From Cephalotrichum gorgonifer (lineage: Eukaryota; Ascomycota; Sordariomycetes; Microascales; Microascaceae), in assembly GCA_900312665.1 (NCBI GenBank), contig ONZQ02000007.1, positions 1,432,308-1,496,307 on the forward strand: a DNA stretch of 64,000 bases, given 5' to 3'. The position numbers and the translations under genes were made by a program. The number at the start of each line of letters is the position of its first letter. Position 1 is the first letter of the stretch. Below the pieces are notes generated by a model that was not told where the DNA came from, made no database searches, and saw only the letters and a list, made by a program, of their open reading frames with translations. Positions 34,621 to 46,654 of this stretch are shown here, piece by piece.

Positions 34621-36058
34621 GATTGGAAGCTTTATGAGGAGTAATTATAGTAAGAGGGTATTAGAGGTGGTGTGTTGGTGTTGCGGATTGTAGAAGAGGG
34701 GTGGTTGGTCTTTCTGAGGTCTAAATCGTGGGTGGCGGTGCGTGCTTGCAGGTGCAGGTGTTCAAGGTGCTGTTTTGGGAAAGGATGGTTGCTATGGCAG
34801 ATAGGTCTTGACTGCATGTGTGGTAAGGGGAGGACAGAGCGGATAACTATATACTCATGCCTGCAGGTAAACTGTTTCCTTTCCCCTGCGCCATGTCTAC
34901 GTACGCTGCGAACGCAGCCCCACCTGAGCTTGTCAAAAGTAATGTCAGTTTTAGGTTTCTAATCACCCCACGATCAACTTCAGCTTGCGATAGGCTCATG
35001 ACGATGAAATAATATTATTAATCCTCGGTCCTGGGGAATCTCCGATCGTTCGGAAGTAAGCGCGGGCTATTAACGCAGGTACAGGTCGCCGAAGGGACGG
35101 AAGGGCGGAGGGACTACGCCACCACACTGGAGCGGAGGTTGAGTCCACCCGAACGGACACGGAGTTGCAGTCGGATGTTTCTTGCACTCCGTAATATTGA
35201 GTGGTATTATGGCGGCTGAATGAAATGGACGGAGAGAAATGACAAATATGCTTATATAGGGGGGTTTCATATCGGCGCCCGATCTGCCGATACGCCGATG
35301 TTAATTTCGAGTATAAGTATTGACGAGTCAGTGGAGGTTCCCCGTCGTAGCTTCCTCGGATGGCATTCCCAAGTCACGATGCCCTAGTTGATGTTCTCAG
35401 CCAAGCTGCAGGCGGAATTGCGTCCCCAATCTCCCCTTCAATAAACACTTCATCACCACCCAACGACGGCCCTGCCTGGGTCCAGGCGGCCCGGGAGTCC
35501 GCCGGCGGGGAAATGCTTTTCCCCGGCCCCGACTAGTTTCCCCGACACCAGCGGAGCTAACCAACATCCATGCCGCTATTCACTCCGCACGGGGGCAGGG
35601 CAGCGTCGAACAGTCTCCGGCTGATTATTATATTTAACCGAAGGTACCCCTAGGATATTCCGAAATCACCGCCGTTTTCCCAGCTTCCTTGCTTTGCTCT
35701 TCTCTAATTGGGGTTCTGTGAGACCCTCCTGGAAGCAGAGGAGCGGGCCGAGAGGCCGGCATGCCGGGACGGCTTACCGGAGATCACCCGATCGTGTTCC
35801 CCAGAGCGATATCTGCAAGCCCCGGAGTCATTAGTAATTTCCCCTCAAAAATCAAGAATCTACTGAATTTACCAGCTACTTAAAAGAACGGGAAGATCCG
35901 CTTGACTGCGGGGTTTGTGAATACCAGTTTGCAGTTGCAAGGTTGAAGGATTCCCCGTGCGAGGAGGTGGCTGAGATTTTGTGCCTCAAATCTTCATATC
36001 TTCCGCTGCCCCGCCCCTTCTTGTGCAGTCCCGTCCCGTATCCTCGTACTATTCCGCA
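34621..36058. other. Divergent intergenic region, no gene seen
   Basis: About 1.4 kb between the MAPEG-like and MFS genes. Short open frames are compositional. The right end should hold the MFS promoter and leader. Confidence 0.5.
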
Positions 36059-37860
36059 ATGTCGACGACAACTACTACCCAGCTAGAGCCAGCCGCCAGG
36101 GTCGCGGAGGACCATGAGCTGAGTGAGCTTGGGCAGACGTCCCGCGGGCAGGTCCTCGGGCAGACGCCGCCGGCTGGGGGCGACGTCGGGCCGGAGGAGA
36201 AGAAGAAGCTCGACAGGAAGACCATCCTGAAGCTCACCAGCGCCGGCTTCTGCTTCTTCGTGGCCGGCGTGAATGACGGCAGCATTGGCGCTCTGGTCCC
36301 GTACGTGATCCGGGAATACGGCGTCAACACCGCCATCGTCTCGAGCATGTAAGTCCCGCTCCTGCTACCTTTCAAACCGCGCCCACTACATCGTACATAC
36401 GGTGGGTAGCAATATGTGTTAGATCCCCCCCTTCAACTATCCTCCAGTGGGTGGAGGGGGGTCAGACGTGCTCCTGCCACTCGCCGGGGCATGTGTAATC
36501 TATATATATATATATATATATTTCAAACATAGTCATGTCACGGTACTGACATCCGCAGCTACGCCGCGAGCTTCCTCGGCTGGCTCCTCACTGCCCTGAC
36601 AAACACCCATCTCGCCCAGTTCCTCGACCTCGGCTCCATGCTCGCCCTCGGCGCCTCCTTCCAGATCCTCTCGCACGCCCTGCGCGCCTGGAAGCCCCCC
36701 TTCCCCCTCTACACCCTCTCCTTCTGCCTCGCGAGCCTCGGCCAGGCCTTCCAGGACACCCACGCCAACACCTTCGTCGCTGGCGTGGGCGCCGCCCACC
36801 GCTGGCTCGCTTTCATCCACGCCATGTACATGGCCGGCTGCCTCACCGGCCCCTTCGTCGCCACGGCCGTCGCGGCCCGCGGAGAGACGGCGCGGTGGTA
36901 CCTCTTCTACCTCTTCCCGCTCGCCCTGGGCGTCGTCAACCTTGCCTGGGTCCTCGTCGCATTCCGGGACAGCCTGTCTATCAGGCGGAAGTCTTCCTCA
37001 TCGCCGTCCTCCTCCGCCTCCTCCTCCTCAGCGGGTGGCCCAGAAGGCTCGAGGAACAAGGGCGCGCTCAAGCTGATCAGGCAGACGCTGGGCTCGCGGG
37101 AAATCTGGCTCATCAGCCTGTTCTTCTTTTTCTTCCTCGGCGCCGTGCTCACGGCTAGCGGCTGGGTAGTGGAGTACCTTGTCGTCGTGCGCAGCGGCGA
37201 CCTCTCCAAGATGGGCTACGTCCCCGTCGGTTTCAATGGTGGCGCGTTTCTCGGCAGGCTGCTCCTCGCAGAGCCGACTTATCGACTAGGGGAGCGTAGG
37301 ATGGTGTGTATTTACAGTATCCTGTGCGTTGGGCTTCAGCTTGTGTTCTGGCTGTGAGTTTCTCCTCTCTATCTACTTTTTTCCTGCAACCGGCCCAGTC
37401 CCCCCATTTCCTCCCTTCTTATATCATTTCTTCCCACTTTCTATTTCTAACTGCGGCATAATACTTTTTTACAGCGTCCCCAACATCATCGCCGCCTCAG
37501 TCGCCATCAGTTTCCTCGGCTTCTTTTCAGGCCCTTTCTTCGCTACTGTATGTCCTGTCCCTTTCCCCTTCCCCTCCCCGATCTGGATATGGCTCTCCAC
37601 TAACGCGCCTCTCCCAGGGCATCTCGGTTGCGTCGAAGTTGTTCCACCCTGAGTCCCGCTCCACGGCGCTGGCGTTCCTCTTCGTCTTCGCCCAGATCGG
37701 CGGATGCCTGTTTCCCATCGTCACTGGAGTCATCGCCGCCGGGTCTGGCGTCGCTGTTCTGCAGCCCATCCTTGTCTCCCTGCTGGGCGCGACGGTTATT
37801 AGCTGGCTGATGGTCCCGAAGCCGAAGGAGAGCGGCAACGCGGCGCTGCATCAAGAGTAG
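36059..37860 (+). CDS. Major facilitator superfamily transporter (BSC6-like)
   Basis: Exons 36059-36348, 36559-37353, 37475-37547 and 37618-37860 give 466 residues, 12 predicted helices. It resembles the fungal group containing yeast BSC6 and distant bacterial fucose-permease relatives: the first helix has FFVAGVNDGSIGALVPYVIREYG, and later helices include FVAGVGAAHRWLAFIHAMYMAGCLTGP and LFVFAQIGGCLFPIVTGVIA. The N-terminal ~60 residues are cytosolic and Thr/charged. The central loop is a serine run (SSSSPSSSASSSS). The ATG at 36059 was chosen over an upstream in-frame ATG at 35981 because it sits after a normal leader. Intron 1 carries a (TA)10 tract at 36501-36520. The substrate is unknown. 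Confidence 0.87.
36501..36520. repeat. (TA)10 microsatellite in an intron
   Basis: Ten TA dinucleotides inside intron 1 of the MFS transporter gene. Confidence 0.9.
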
Positions 37861-40102
37861 TGGGGGATGTTAGGCCAAGGGTCTTCACACATTGCTTGCG
37901 TTGTGTAGTCCGGAATAGGACGTGGGGGTGTTTGGCCCAAAAAGGGATGCGGAGTATTAGTGTTCCAAGTACTCTACGCTCATCCTGATCTGCGTGTCTA
38001 CCGTAAGGGACCAAACACCCAGCATGGGGTGTCGGTTAGCTCGGCATCGGCCGAGCCGTCTACTTCGTTTACATATGTTATTGGTGTAGCTCTTTCACGT
38101 CCGAGGACCTTGTCTTGATTAGGTATAAATGTAGACCGAGACGGTTCAGGGGTAGAATACGAGTTTCGCACGGACAAAGCAGGACAGTTGGATGATCCGC
38201 CTTTGAGAGGCATCTCGCCTTCCTGCGTCTTTCCGACGAGACCGGCAATTCTTCGTGATGCGGCCGAGTATTGTCGCTGTCGCAGCAGCTGTTGTACGTG
38301 TTGTCTTGAGTAATGGAATGCGTGTGGCCGTAGGCGTGGAATACTATATTATACCACCAGTCTAGGTATCACATCTCTACATGTACTCTGCCTATAAAAT
38401 AGTAAGTACCTGGACCCAAAGCTGAGAGGAGTGGTCGAGATGATAACCATAAAATTATGCTATGAGTGCTCGTATGTCCTCCATCTGCTGATGCAATATT
38501 ATAGCGACACTCGGTTGGTGCATATCCCTCTTTGGTGGGATTTTGGCATTTTTGGTCGCGTGCCTTCCTGCCTAAACCAGACACCAACTCGCACTCACCA
38601 GTAATGATCACATCTTCCATTCATCCTTCCATCCGTCCCTCTTTTTGTTCCATCATTTGAAATAACCTTATGGTAACGTTCCGCCATCAAATCAGAGCAG
38701 CTCCTCACGCTTCAAAATCCCCTTTCCCGCTGATGTTTCCTCGGTCTCAGGCTTCTCTGACCCTCGGTGGTCGGCCGGCAATCTGTGGTGGTGCCAGAGC
38801 ACGCGCTCTGGCCGCCGCCCCGCCCCGCCGCATTTGAGACAGAGGATGAGACGTCAACCCCTTGAGCCAGTATCCACATTAAGGCCTCTCAGCCAGTGGG
38901 CGCCCGCCGTTCGTCGCACCAGCGAAGTCAAACTGACATTGTCCGCGCACACCCTACGTCTCCTTTCGCTGCCAAGCCGGGTGGAAATCGTACTCCCCGT
39001 CCCAGGAATCACCCCAGAGCCAAGGGCTATCATTGCTCATCGTGAAATAACGACCAGTTGGCCGGGTTGCCGGATCGCCCAAATTTCGCCTTGTTTTCCG
39101 AACCTGCCAACATGTCCTGTGATCGCTGTGAAATTGTCAACTACGATTAGTACTTAATTGCCTGCACGAATATTGCTGCGACTACGACTACGTACGTCTC
39201 TAACCCTGGAGCATCAGGGTTGGATTATGGATATGGGAAAGCGTAGCACCACGGACGGACCCCGGTGCCAAGCGGAGCCGGCGTGGCCCACCCCGGCCAT
39301 ACGACGTTCGGAGTATTACTAGTTTCCCTGTTCACCTCGCCCGACAAGACACTGGCATGTTTCCACATTGCCAGGGCGGGCTTGGCCTTGCGCGTCGGTG
39401 CAGCCACAGCGTCTTAGTCTCTACCTTAAGCCTGCCCCGGCTGTTGTGGATCGTGGATGATCGCCAACCCCTGACAGAGACCAGACCTGATCCGCCACCC
39501 TATCTAAGGTCCTATGGTCACAGTGGAACGGCCCCCAGGAGAGGGGGCACCACCCCCTCCACTCGAAGCCGAGCGGGATCCGCTGTGTTCTATCACTCCC
39601 TCCTTGTTGTTGTTTCTTCATCTTCTTCTTCCCTCCTCCCTCCTCCCCCCTCCCACTCACTCTCCACTTCTTAGCCTCCGTCTGGTATTGTGGGCTAGAG
39701 TAGTTCGCTACGTACGTCCTCAGACCTGCGGTTTGAGTTTCTTTCTCTCTCGTTTTCTTCTTTGCCTCTTTTTTTTTCTTTTCTGAGATATCGTAAGGCT
39801 GGCCGCGACATCATTCTTTTTCTAATACACTGTTGTTCCTGTTCTCTCGTTGTCTCGGCTCTCGATTTATCCTCTCGGCGACCATCCTATCGAATTCCGA
39901 ATCTCTTCCACGAGGCCATTCCCGACCTTCACCTTCCTTGACGGACTCTCTCTGCCTCTACCCTTCTGCTCTTAGAAGTTGGAGGATTTCAGAGCGATCT
40001 TTGTCCTCTCACAGTCTCTCGTCAGGCCACTTACACAACTCGGAGTGGGGGAAATGCAAACTACACGGTGACCAGCACCTGTAACCATCAACTTCCAGCC
40101 GA
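37861..40102. other. Intergenic region with long pyrimidine-rich leader
   Basis: About 2.2 kb. The right third (about 39590-39960) is strongly C/T-rich, typical of a fungal promoter and long 5' UTR feeding the gene at 40103. Open frames in it are low-complexity and not called. Confidence 0.5.
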
Positions 40103-41904
40103 ATGTCGCCACCAACGGTAGCAGACCGCTCCTCCTCCTCCGGAGAGAAGCCGAGGAGGCGGTATCATCTGTCCCGCTCGACCACACGCCGCCGGGAAAG
40201 ACGCCAAGACGTACCACCGGCGCCAGCACAAACACCAGAAGATATCGATTCGGACTCGGAGTTTACTAGCGGCGACGAAGACGGGATCTTGTCCGACAGC
40301 GACTTTGAGGACGATGAGACCCCCCTCCCTACCAGTGGGCAACCGCCCGCGCCAACGACGACGAGTGTGAGTGCCATCACCACCTTCAGGGTTGACCGCG
40401 GTGGCGTGATCGTGTCGGCGCTGCCGGTGGACAATCCGAATCCCGACCTGCCTCTGAACGTCGCTCTGCCTGGCCCCGTGGAGACTACCAGCTCCGTCGA
40501 GACTACCAGCTCCGAGGGGACTTCCAGTACCAAGGAGACCACCAGCAGTAGCACTAGCACCGACTCCGTGACCGCGACTAACACGGAATCCGCGACTACC
40601 ACTACCTCCTCGCCGAGCGTAAGCTTATCCGACACGGGGCAGGGCAGAGCTGCGATATGTCTTGGTTTGTTCAGTTTGCTAACATGCTGCGGTATTAGTT
40701 GACTACCCCTCCCCTGAATACCGTTACCACGCTACCGAGTGCGACCAGTGCCACGGTGGTTGACAAGGCATTCAACAAAGATGATCACCCAGAACTGGAG
40801 GAGCATTTGGAAAAGACTAGGGAGACGAACCAACACATCATGATCGGGGGTGGCTCAATAGGTACGAAAACACCCCATAGCATCTCTTCTCACCCAAGGC
40901 GGAGGACAGCCCCCGGCTCGTAATTCAATGACAAAGAACAGACTCTAACAGTGTCTCTTCTAGGCGCCTTTGTCGGTGTATGTGTGCTAGGCTGGCTCGC
41001 CTGGCGCATGACCAGGGCCCGTAGAAAGGCCAGGCGTGACAGGTCCTCCTCTTCTAGCAGCGGCGAAGGTGGGGACGGACGAACCCTCTCCCGCCCGGGT
41101 CGGCTCGGGGTGGTTCTGGGGAAGATCCCGTGGATAAAGGATCGGCCCTGGGTCCAGAAGTGGCAGACGCTCGACGACCAGGACAACTTCCCGGCCCGAG
41201 AGAAGTTCCCCGACGACCGGTCGTCGGCCTGGTTGAGCGAGTACTACGGACCGGACGCTGACGAGAAGGGCGTCGGCGTAACGGGCTCGGCCCGGGCCGT
41301 ATCATTGCGAAAGGTCATCGTGCCGCCCATCGACACGGGCTTCAACTTCGCCACCGTCTCGCCCTCCCAGAACGTCGGTACCTTACTGAGCAACGCGACG
41401 ACGGCGGTGCCAGGCGCGGCGGTGGTGGCCTCGCACCAGCACCAGCCGTCCTTCAACTCCCTCGACGCTCAGGGCGGCACATGGGTCTACGTCTCTCCTA
41501 CGGGCCCCCAGCAGTACGGGCAGACCCTGGGGGTCCAAACCCAGGCCAACCGCGCGAGCGCGCTCACGTCGCTCTCGTCGGGCTTCGGCGACGGCGACAT
41601 CGTCATCCCGGCGGCCTACCAGCGCGCCGCGGGGGTCCGCGACACGATGTACACGGCCACAAGCGAGGACCAGCCGCCGCGGTTCAGGCCGATCAGCAGT
41701 TGGGTGGACCAGCAGAAGGGGCGGATCCAGCGCGCGCAGCAGCGGGCGGAGAACGGGACCCTGGTCGTGGGGAGCACCGACGAGGGGGTCCCGCCCGTGC
41801 CGGGTATCCCGACGGGAGCGGGCCAGAACGGGATACCGCCTGAGCCGCAGCTGAACATGATGATGCCGGACGGGGAGGTGCCGAGACGGGTTGACTCGAG
41901 GTAG
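40103..41904 (+). CDS. Ser/Thr-rich single-pass membrane protein, unknown function
   Basis: Exons 40103-40618, 40699-40861 and 40964-41904 give 539 residues. The N-terminal half is charged then very rich in Ser/Thr (VETTSSVETTSSEGTSS and following), as in heavily O-mannosylated wall-sensor ectodomains. One helix, GGGSIGAFVGVCVLGWLAW at about residue 223-240, is followed by basic residues RMTRARRKARR, a stop-transfer pattern. The C-terminal ~290 residues are soluble, with WVYVSPTGPQQYG and PPVPGIPTGAGQNGIPP, and should be cytosolic. There is no cleavable signal peptide at the called start, which is odd for this topology. I do not recognise a named family; a Mid2/Wsc-like sensor is only an architectural analogy. 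Confidence 0.72.
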
Positions 41905-42853
41905 TTTTTTTTTTCCTTGCTTGATTCGCTAGGTGTTCGGTCGTGGTGAGTGTTGGGGGAAGGGGGGGGTTTAGAAAGGGGGGATTATGGCGAAGGGGGA
42001 GCGGGGGCGCGGTCTAAATAGGGCATCGTCTGAAGGAGTGGACGGATGTGTGTTGTGTGTGTATGCTATACTTTATATCCGGAATGACTTCCATTACCCT
42101 TATTTCAATATAAATCAATCAAAGCAAGGAAAGCAAAGCCGAGGTCGACCCGTGAAAAAGCACAGGCAGCTAATTTACACACTCCGTACGCGAATCCGCC
42201 GTCGAACCTGTTCGTTCTCCGGCCCCTTGGCCGCCTTTCTCGGGTTAGGAGGTGGGAGCGAAGGGGGGAAGGGGTCCGGGTTCCGGCGGTGCCGGGCTCG
42301 ACGAGTATACTCTGATATTCTGTGTTCCAATAACGCCCCCCTCCACTTTTGGTACCTACTGAGGGTGCAATAACAACGGGTCTGAGGGTGTAAGTAGCAT
42401 AATGCCGGTTTATTCGGCTGCCTAGCCCTCCGCCCATCCTCGACTGCGGCTGACCTTGTTCTATCCAGGAGTTTATGATGCGGTGGTGGGTATGGTAGTG
42501 GTGCGTTATGCATCTGCGTTATGGAACATCACGGATCAAGGTGAGAGTGACAGAGGGTTAGGGTGAGAATGAGGGAAGAGCGTTCATCAAGAAGTTATGT
42601 GTCGGAATGGGAATATAAAAAAGATGCAAAGCCCAGCTTTAATTTCCATTTCGTTTTTTTCTTAATCGGTATAAACCATTACATCTATAAGTCAGTTCCG
42701 AGCCAGAGGACATACAAGCAGACCTTACACTCTAAAGCTTTAACACCCCAAAAACCTCACTTACACGCAACGAAAAAGCCACCACACCCTACCACCAACC
42801 AACCGCTCGAACAAACCATCAAAACTATTCGACCTACTCAAAACACCGCCAAG
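41905..42853. other. Intergenic region, no gene seen
   Basis: About 950 bp. The right end (about 42740-42850) is an A/C-rich leader with AAGATG context before the next gene. Nothing else is supported. Confidence 0.5.
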
Positions 42854-43318
42854 ATGACCACCCCCTCAAGCCCCCTCATCCCAAAGAACCTCCCCCCGAA
42901 CCCCTCCACCACCCCAGCCCCACCCTCGACCTACCGCGCCCTCGCCCGCGCCGTCGGCGCCGCCCGCCTCCTCTTCGGCGCCTCCTGCCTCCTCGCGCCC
43001 GCCTTTACTATGTCCCTCCTCCGCATCCCCCTCGCGGGGACCGCCACCACCTTCGTGCGCGTCTTCGGCGTGCGCGACCTCGTCCTCGGCGACCTCCTTC
43101 TCCTCGCCACCTCCTCCTCCGGTGACCCGGACGGCCGCGCGAGGAGGGCGGAGGTGATGAGGCTTCTCTGGGCGGGCGTTGCCGTCGACCTGCTGGACGT
43201 GTGCGTCGCGCAGGTGGCGCTGGGGGCGGGGGACCTGGGGATGCCGGGGTACGGGCTCTTCTGCGGGCTGGGCGTCGTGTCGGCTGTGCTGGCTGGGGAG
43301 GCGCTCTGGGGTTATTAG
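42854..43318 (+). CDS. Small DUF4267-like membrane protein
   Basis: Single exon, 154 residues. The start was chosen at CCAAGATGA, which matches a fungal start context; the frame is open further upstream but that part is A/C-rich leader. After a Pro/Ser/Thr-rich tail of ~25 residues there are four hydrophobic segments: ARLLFGASCLLAPAFTMSLL, a segment with FVRVFGVRDLVLGDLLLLA, RLLWAGVAVDLLDVCVAQVAL and YGLFCGLGVVSAVLAGEAL. The GARLLFG...RLFGVRD pattern recalls the DUF4267 family of small four-helix proteins, found often near oxidoreductases or transporters. Function unknown. Confidence 0.72.
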   Translation: MTTPSSPLIPKNLPPNPSTTPAPPSTYRALARAVGAARLLFGASCLLAPAFTMSLLRIPLAGTATTFVRVFGVRDLVLGDLLLLATSSSGDPDGRARRAEVMRLLWAGVAVDLLDVCVAQVALGAGDLGMPGYGLFCGLGVVSAVLAGEALWGY

Positions 43319-43812
43319 AGGTGTTGGGATTTTATTTTTTTTTAGCTAAATTCTGGAATGGTTGCTGGGGGATTTTCGTGCTAGGGAAGTCGGGGGACGG
43401 GATATGGGGGGTAGCGATAAAGGAAAGGAGAGGCGGGAAAGGGACGAAGTGGTTCGGACGAAACTGTTGGTATCGTTGGTTTTGGGTGTATAATACACAT
43501 CTCACTCTTTGTTTTACTTCTACTTTTTACTCGAGGCTTCAATATCAAGATATCAAGTCAAATTGGTCCCCCTCAACTAAGCGGCACCAAAAGATGGCAG
43601 AGGCGTACCCATGCATCCCTTGGGGAGAAAACAAACAAAAGAAAAAAAAAAGCCAACTTAGCTTGCAACTCCGCTATGCGGGCCAGAAAAGAGAGAGAGA
43701 AAAGAACGCTTCTGAACAGCTCGTTCTAACATCTATTGCCTTCACTCACTTCAAACAAAGTCTACAACTCCATACCTTCATGCCATGAAAAAGCTCAATG
43801 CCAATGCCCAAC
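43319..43812. other. Convergent intergenic region
   Basis: About 490 bp between two convergent genes, with A-rich stretches. It should hold both 3' UTRs. Confidence 0.5.
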
Positions 43813-46654
43813 TCAGTCCGCGAACCGTATCCCTCTCCTCCCCCTAGGCTCATCTTCCTCCTCGTCACTATCGTCCTCGTGACCCACCATCCCCAGCGCC
43901 GCCTCCCTCCTCCTCCTCTCCGCCGGCGTCTCGTCATCATCTACCGCACCAGCAGCGGTGCTGGCACCCGCACCCGCCGCAGGCCTGGCCCCGTGTGCCG
44001 AGCCCCCCCTAGACGAATCCGTCGGCACCGTGGTGGTGATGGCGGGAGCCATCCGGGCGACGTTATCGTCCGCGCGGTCCATGGTGGCCAGCTTCTTGAG
44101 CGCCGGCGACGCGGACGACTTGGCCACCACCTCCTTCCTGGTCCGCGCGTCGAGCTTCTGCATCTCCTTACAGAAGTCCGCCTTCGTGAGCCTCCTCCCC
44201 TCGCCGTTGATCGTGAAGCGGATGTGCCTATCGTCGTCCTCTCCAGCGGGCTTCTTCGCCCCTGCCCCCGCCCCCGCAGCCGCCGATCCTTCGCCTGTGG
44301 GCTGCGGGGAGGACGACGAAGCCTCGCCGTCCTTGCGGCCCGTAACCTTGGACAGCCCGATGTATCGGAGCCCCTGGCTCATTAGATCGGGCCCCTGGCC
44401 CTCGGGCTTGTCGCTCGGGAGCTCGTACGTCTTGATGACCTCGCCGTCGGCGTCCTCAACGATGACCTACCGCTTCGTTAGTCGCTCTGCATCAAACTAG
44501 GGAAGGGGTACAAAAGGGCGAAACATCGCGGAAGTTGCAAGGAACAAGAAAGGGGGAAAGGAAAAAGAAGGGGGGGGGACTCACCGTATTGCCAAACTGA
44601 TACGCCTGCGCCGGTTCATGCTTCCTCTCCAGATCCGCCTTCTGCTTCCGCTTATCCATCTCCTTACTATACACATCCCCAAACTTCCGCTTCATGTAAT
44701 CTAACGACCACTCAAACTGCGGTGGCGGCCCTGCCTCCTCCTTGGACACCTCCTCGGGAGCGGGCTTAGCCGCCCGTCCGGGCCGCTCGTCTGTGACGCC
44801 AAGGACCTCGCCTTCAGGGTTCTCAAAGAGGATCTTTGATCCCTGCTCGTACACCGTGACGGGGGTCGCAGTCGGCGCCTCGGGCTGCTTCTCCGCAGCG
44901 GCCTCGCTGCTACTCGCCCGAGTGTCCGCTCCCGCGCCCGTCTCCTTTTCCAGGGCCGGGGTGGCCGTCTCATCCGCAGCATCAGGCGTGGTCGGGGCCT
45001 CAGAAGGCCTCTTCTCGGGGTAGATGGCGGACTGCTCCACTGGCCCGCCCACTTCGTCCTTCCTCCTCCTACGTCGGCGGGACACGCGCGACGAGGCCCT
45101 GCTGGCCGCCCTGCTCGAACCCTCCTCCTCACGCTGTCTCCTTAGGAAGTGGTTGGGCATGCCGATGGGCGGTAGAGTCCCGGGCGGGAACTCGGGCATG
45201 TCCGTATCGCCCTCGGTGTCGGACATAGTCTTCATCTGCGACTTGGACTGCGACGACAGCCTGGGCAGCCTATTCATCCAGCCGCCGGCGCCCTCCTCGG
45301 GTCCGACGGTGTACGACATGGTGACCTTGAGTGTGTTGATGCGCTTGCCGAGCGCGAAGACGGCGATAGAGGACCCGTGCACGATGATGGAGGAGATGAC
45401 GATGAAGGTGACGATGGGCCAGATGAGGCGGATGAGGGTGTAGTTGGGGCTGTCAGGCGGCGGCAACTTAGCCAGGGGCACCGCGTTGCCCGACTCCAGC
45501 TCGGCGCGAGCCAGCAGGGCCACGAAGATGGCGCCCACGCCCATGGGGCCGAAGTGGCCCGCGAACAGGGCCTCTCGCCACGTCTTGATGTCCGAGATCA
45601 GGGGCTTGAACGCGAGCATGGCGGGGATGCGACGGAAGAAGATGACAAAGATGGCGATGACGACGAGGCGCCAGGCCTGCAGGCCGATGGCGGCGTCGTT
45701 GAAGTCGGCCCAGGGTATGATGGTGCCGAAGTATACAAAGTACGTCAGGTTGAGCAGCAGGTCGATGACGTCGGACACGTGCGACTCCTCCGTCTTCTCG
45801 CTGAACCAGCCGTCGTTGGAGAAGCCGACGCCGGCGGCGAAGCCCACGAGCAGGTCGTCGACGCCGAGCATGCTCCCGACGCCGGCGCTGAACAGGCTGA
45901 GGACGAAGTAGAAGACGAGGAAGCTCTCGCGGTCGATGTACTCGCGGCTCTCGGCGAACTTGATGGCGTGGCGGGCGATGTAGCCAATCGCGAAGCCCAG
46001 GATGCAGCCGAATACGCACTCGTACAGGATGGTGTAGAGGACCCAGTGCTTGATGGTGTGGCGGGCGTCGAGGTGTTCGGAGATGAGGTAGAGGGCGAGG
46101 TAGACAAAGGGGAAGGCCATGCCGTCGTTGCATCCCGACTCTGCCGAGAGTAGGTCCCTAAGGTGCTTCGGGACGCGCTTGGCAAACTTGCCCTTGCCCA
46201 CCACGGAAGAGGCCAGGACGGGATCGGTGGCGGTGATGCAGGCGGCGACGACAAGGGAGTCGAGCCAGTTCAGCGCGGGCACCATCCACCATACAAAGAG
46301 GCTGGTGATGAGCCAGCCGAAGGCCATGACGGGCCCGAGGAGGTAGATGACGGACTTCCAGTGCCTCTCCATGTAGAACTTGGGCAGCTCGACGCCGACG
46401 GCGAAGCACTGGACGACGAGGACGATTCGGGAGAACTCTATCGTGACGATGTCGACGTTGCCCCATTCGAGCGGGTTGATGAGGTTCGCGGCGTGAGGGC
46501 CGAAGATGATGCCGCAGAGTGTGGCGACGGTGGCCTCGCCGATGTAGAAGCGCTCCTTGATGATGGAGGAGCAGAGCATGAATAGGGAGGTGAAGCCGCC
46601 GAGGATGATGTAGACCAGGTGCGGCCGCGTTATAGAGAGGTGGTCCCACGCCAT
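43813..46654 (-). CDS. nha1: Plasma-membrane Na+/H+ antiporter, Nha1 type
   Basis: Exons 46654-44585 and 44466-43813 give 907 residues. Nha1/Sod2 antiporters expel Na+, Li+ or K+ in exchange for H+ at the plasma membrane and set salt tolerance and pH. The first ~440 residues form the 12-13 helix core: MAWDHLSITRPHLVYIILGG, GEATVATLCGIIFGP, ACITATDPVLASSVV and SAESGCNDGMAFPFVYL, with the TD and ND residues used for ion exchange in the CPA1 family. The remaining half is a long hydrophilic regulatory tail with basic RRRRRRKDE, the conserved WSLDYMKRKFGDVYSKEMDKRK segment and, after the intron, IRFTINGEGRRLTKADF. The tail is typical of filamentous fungal Nha1. The intron is GTGAGT..GGTAG with a CTAAC branch site. 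Confidence 0.94.

Noticed and set aside
45377..46153. 258-codon plus-strand frame over the Nha1 gene
   Set aside because: Antisense shadow with Asp/Glu/Val bias; the Nha1 core is unambiguous on the other strand.
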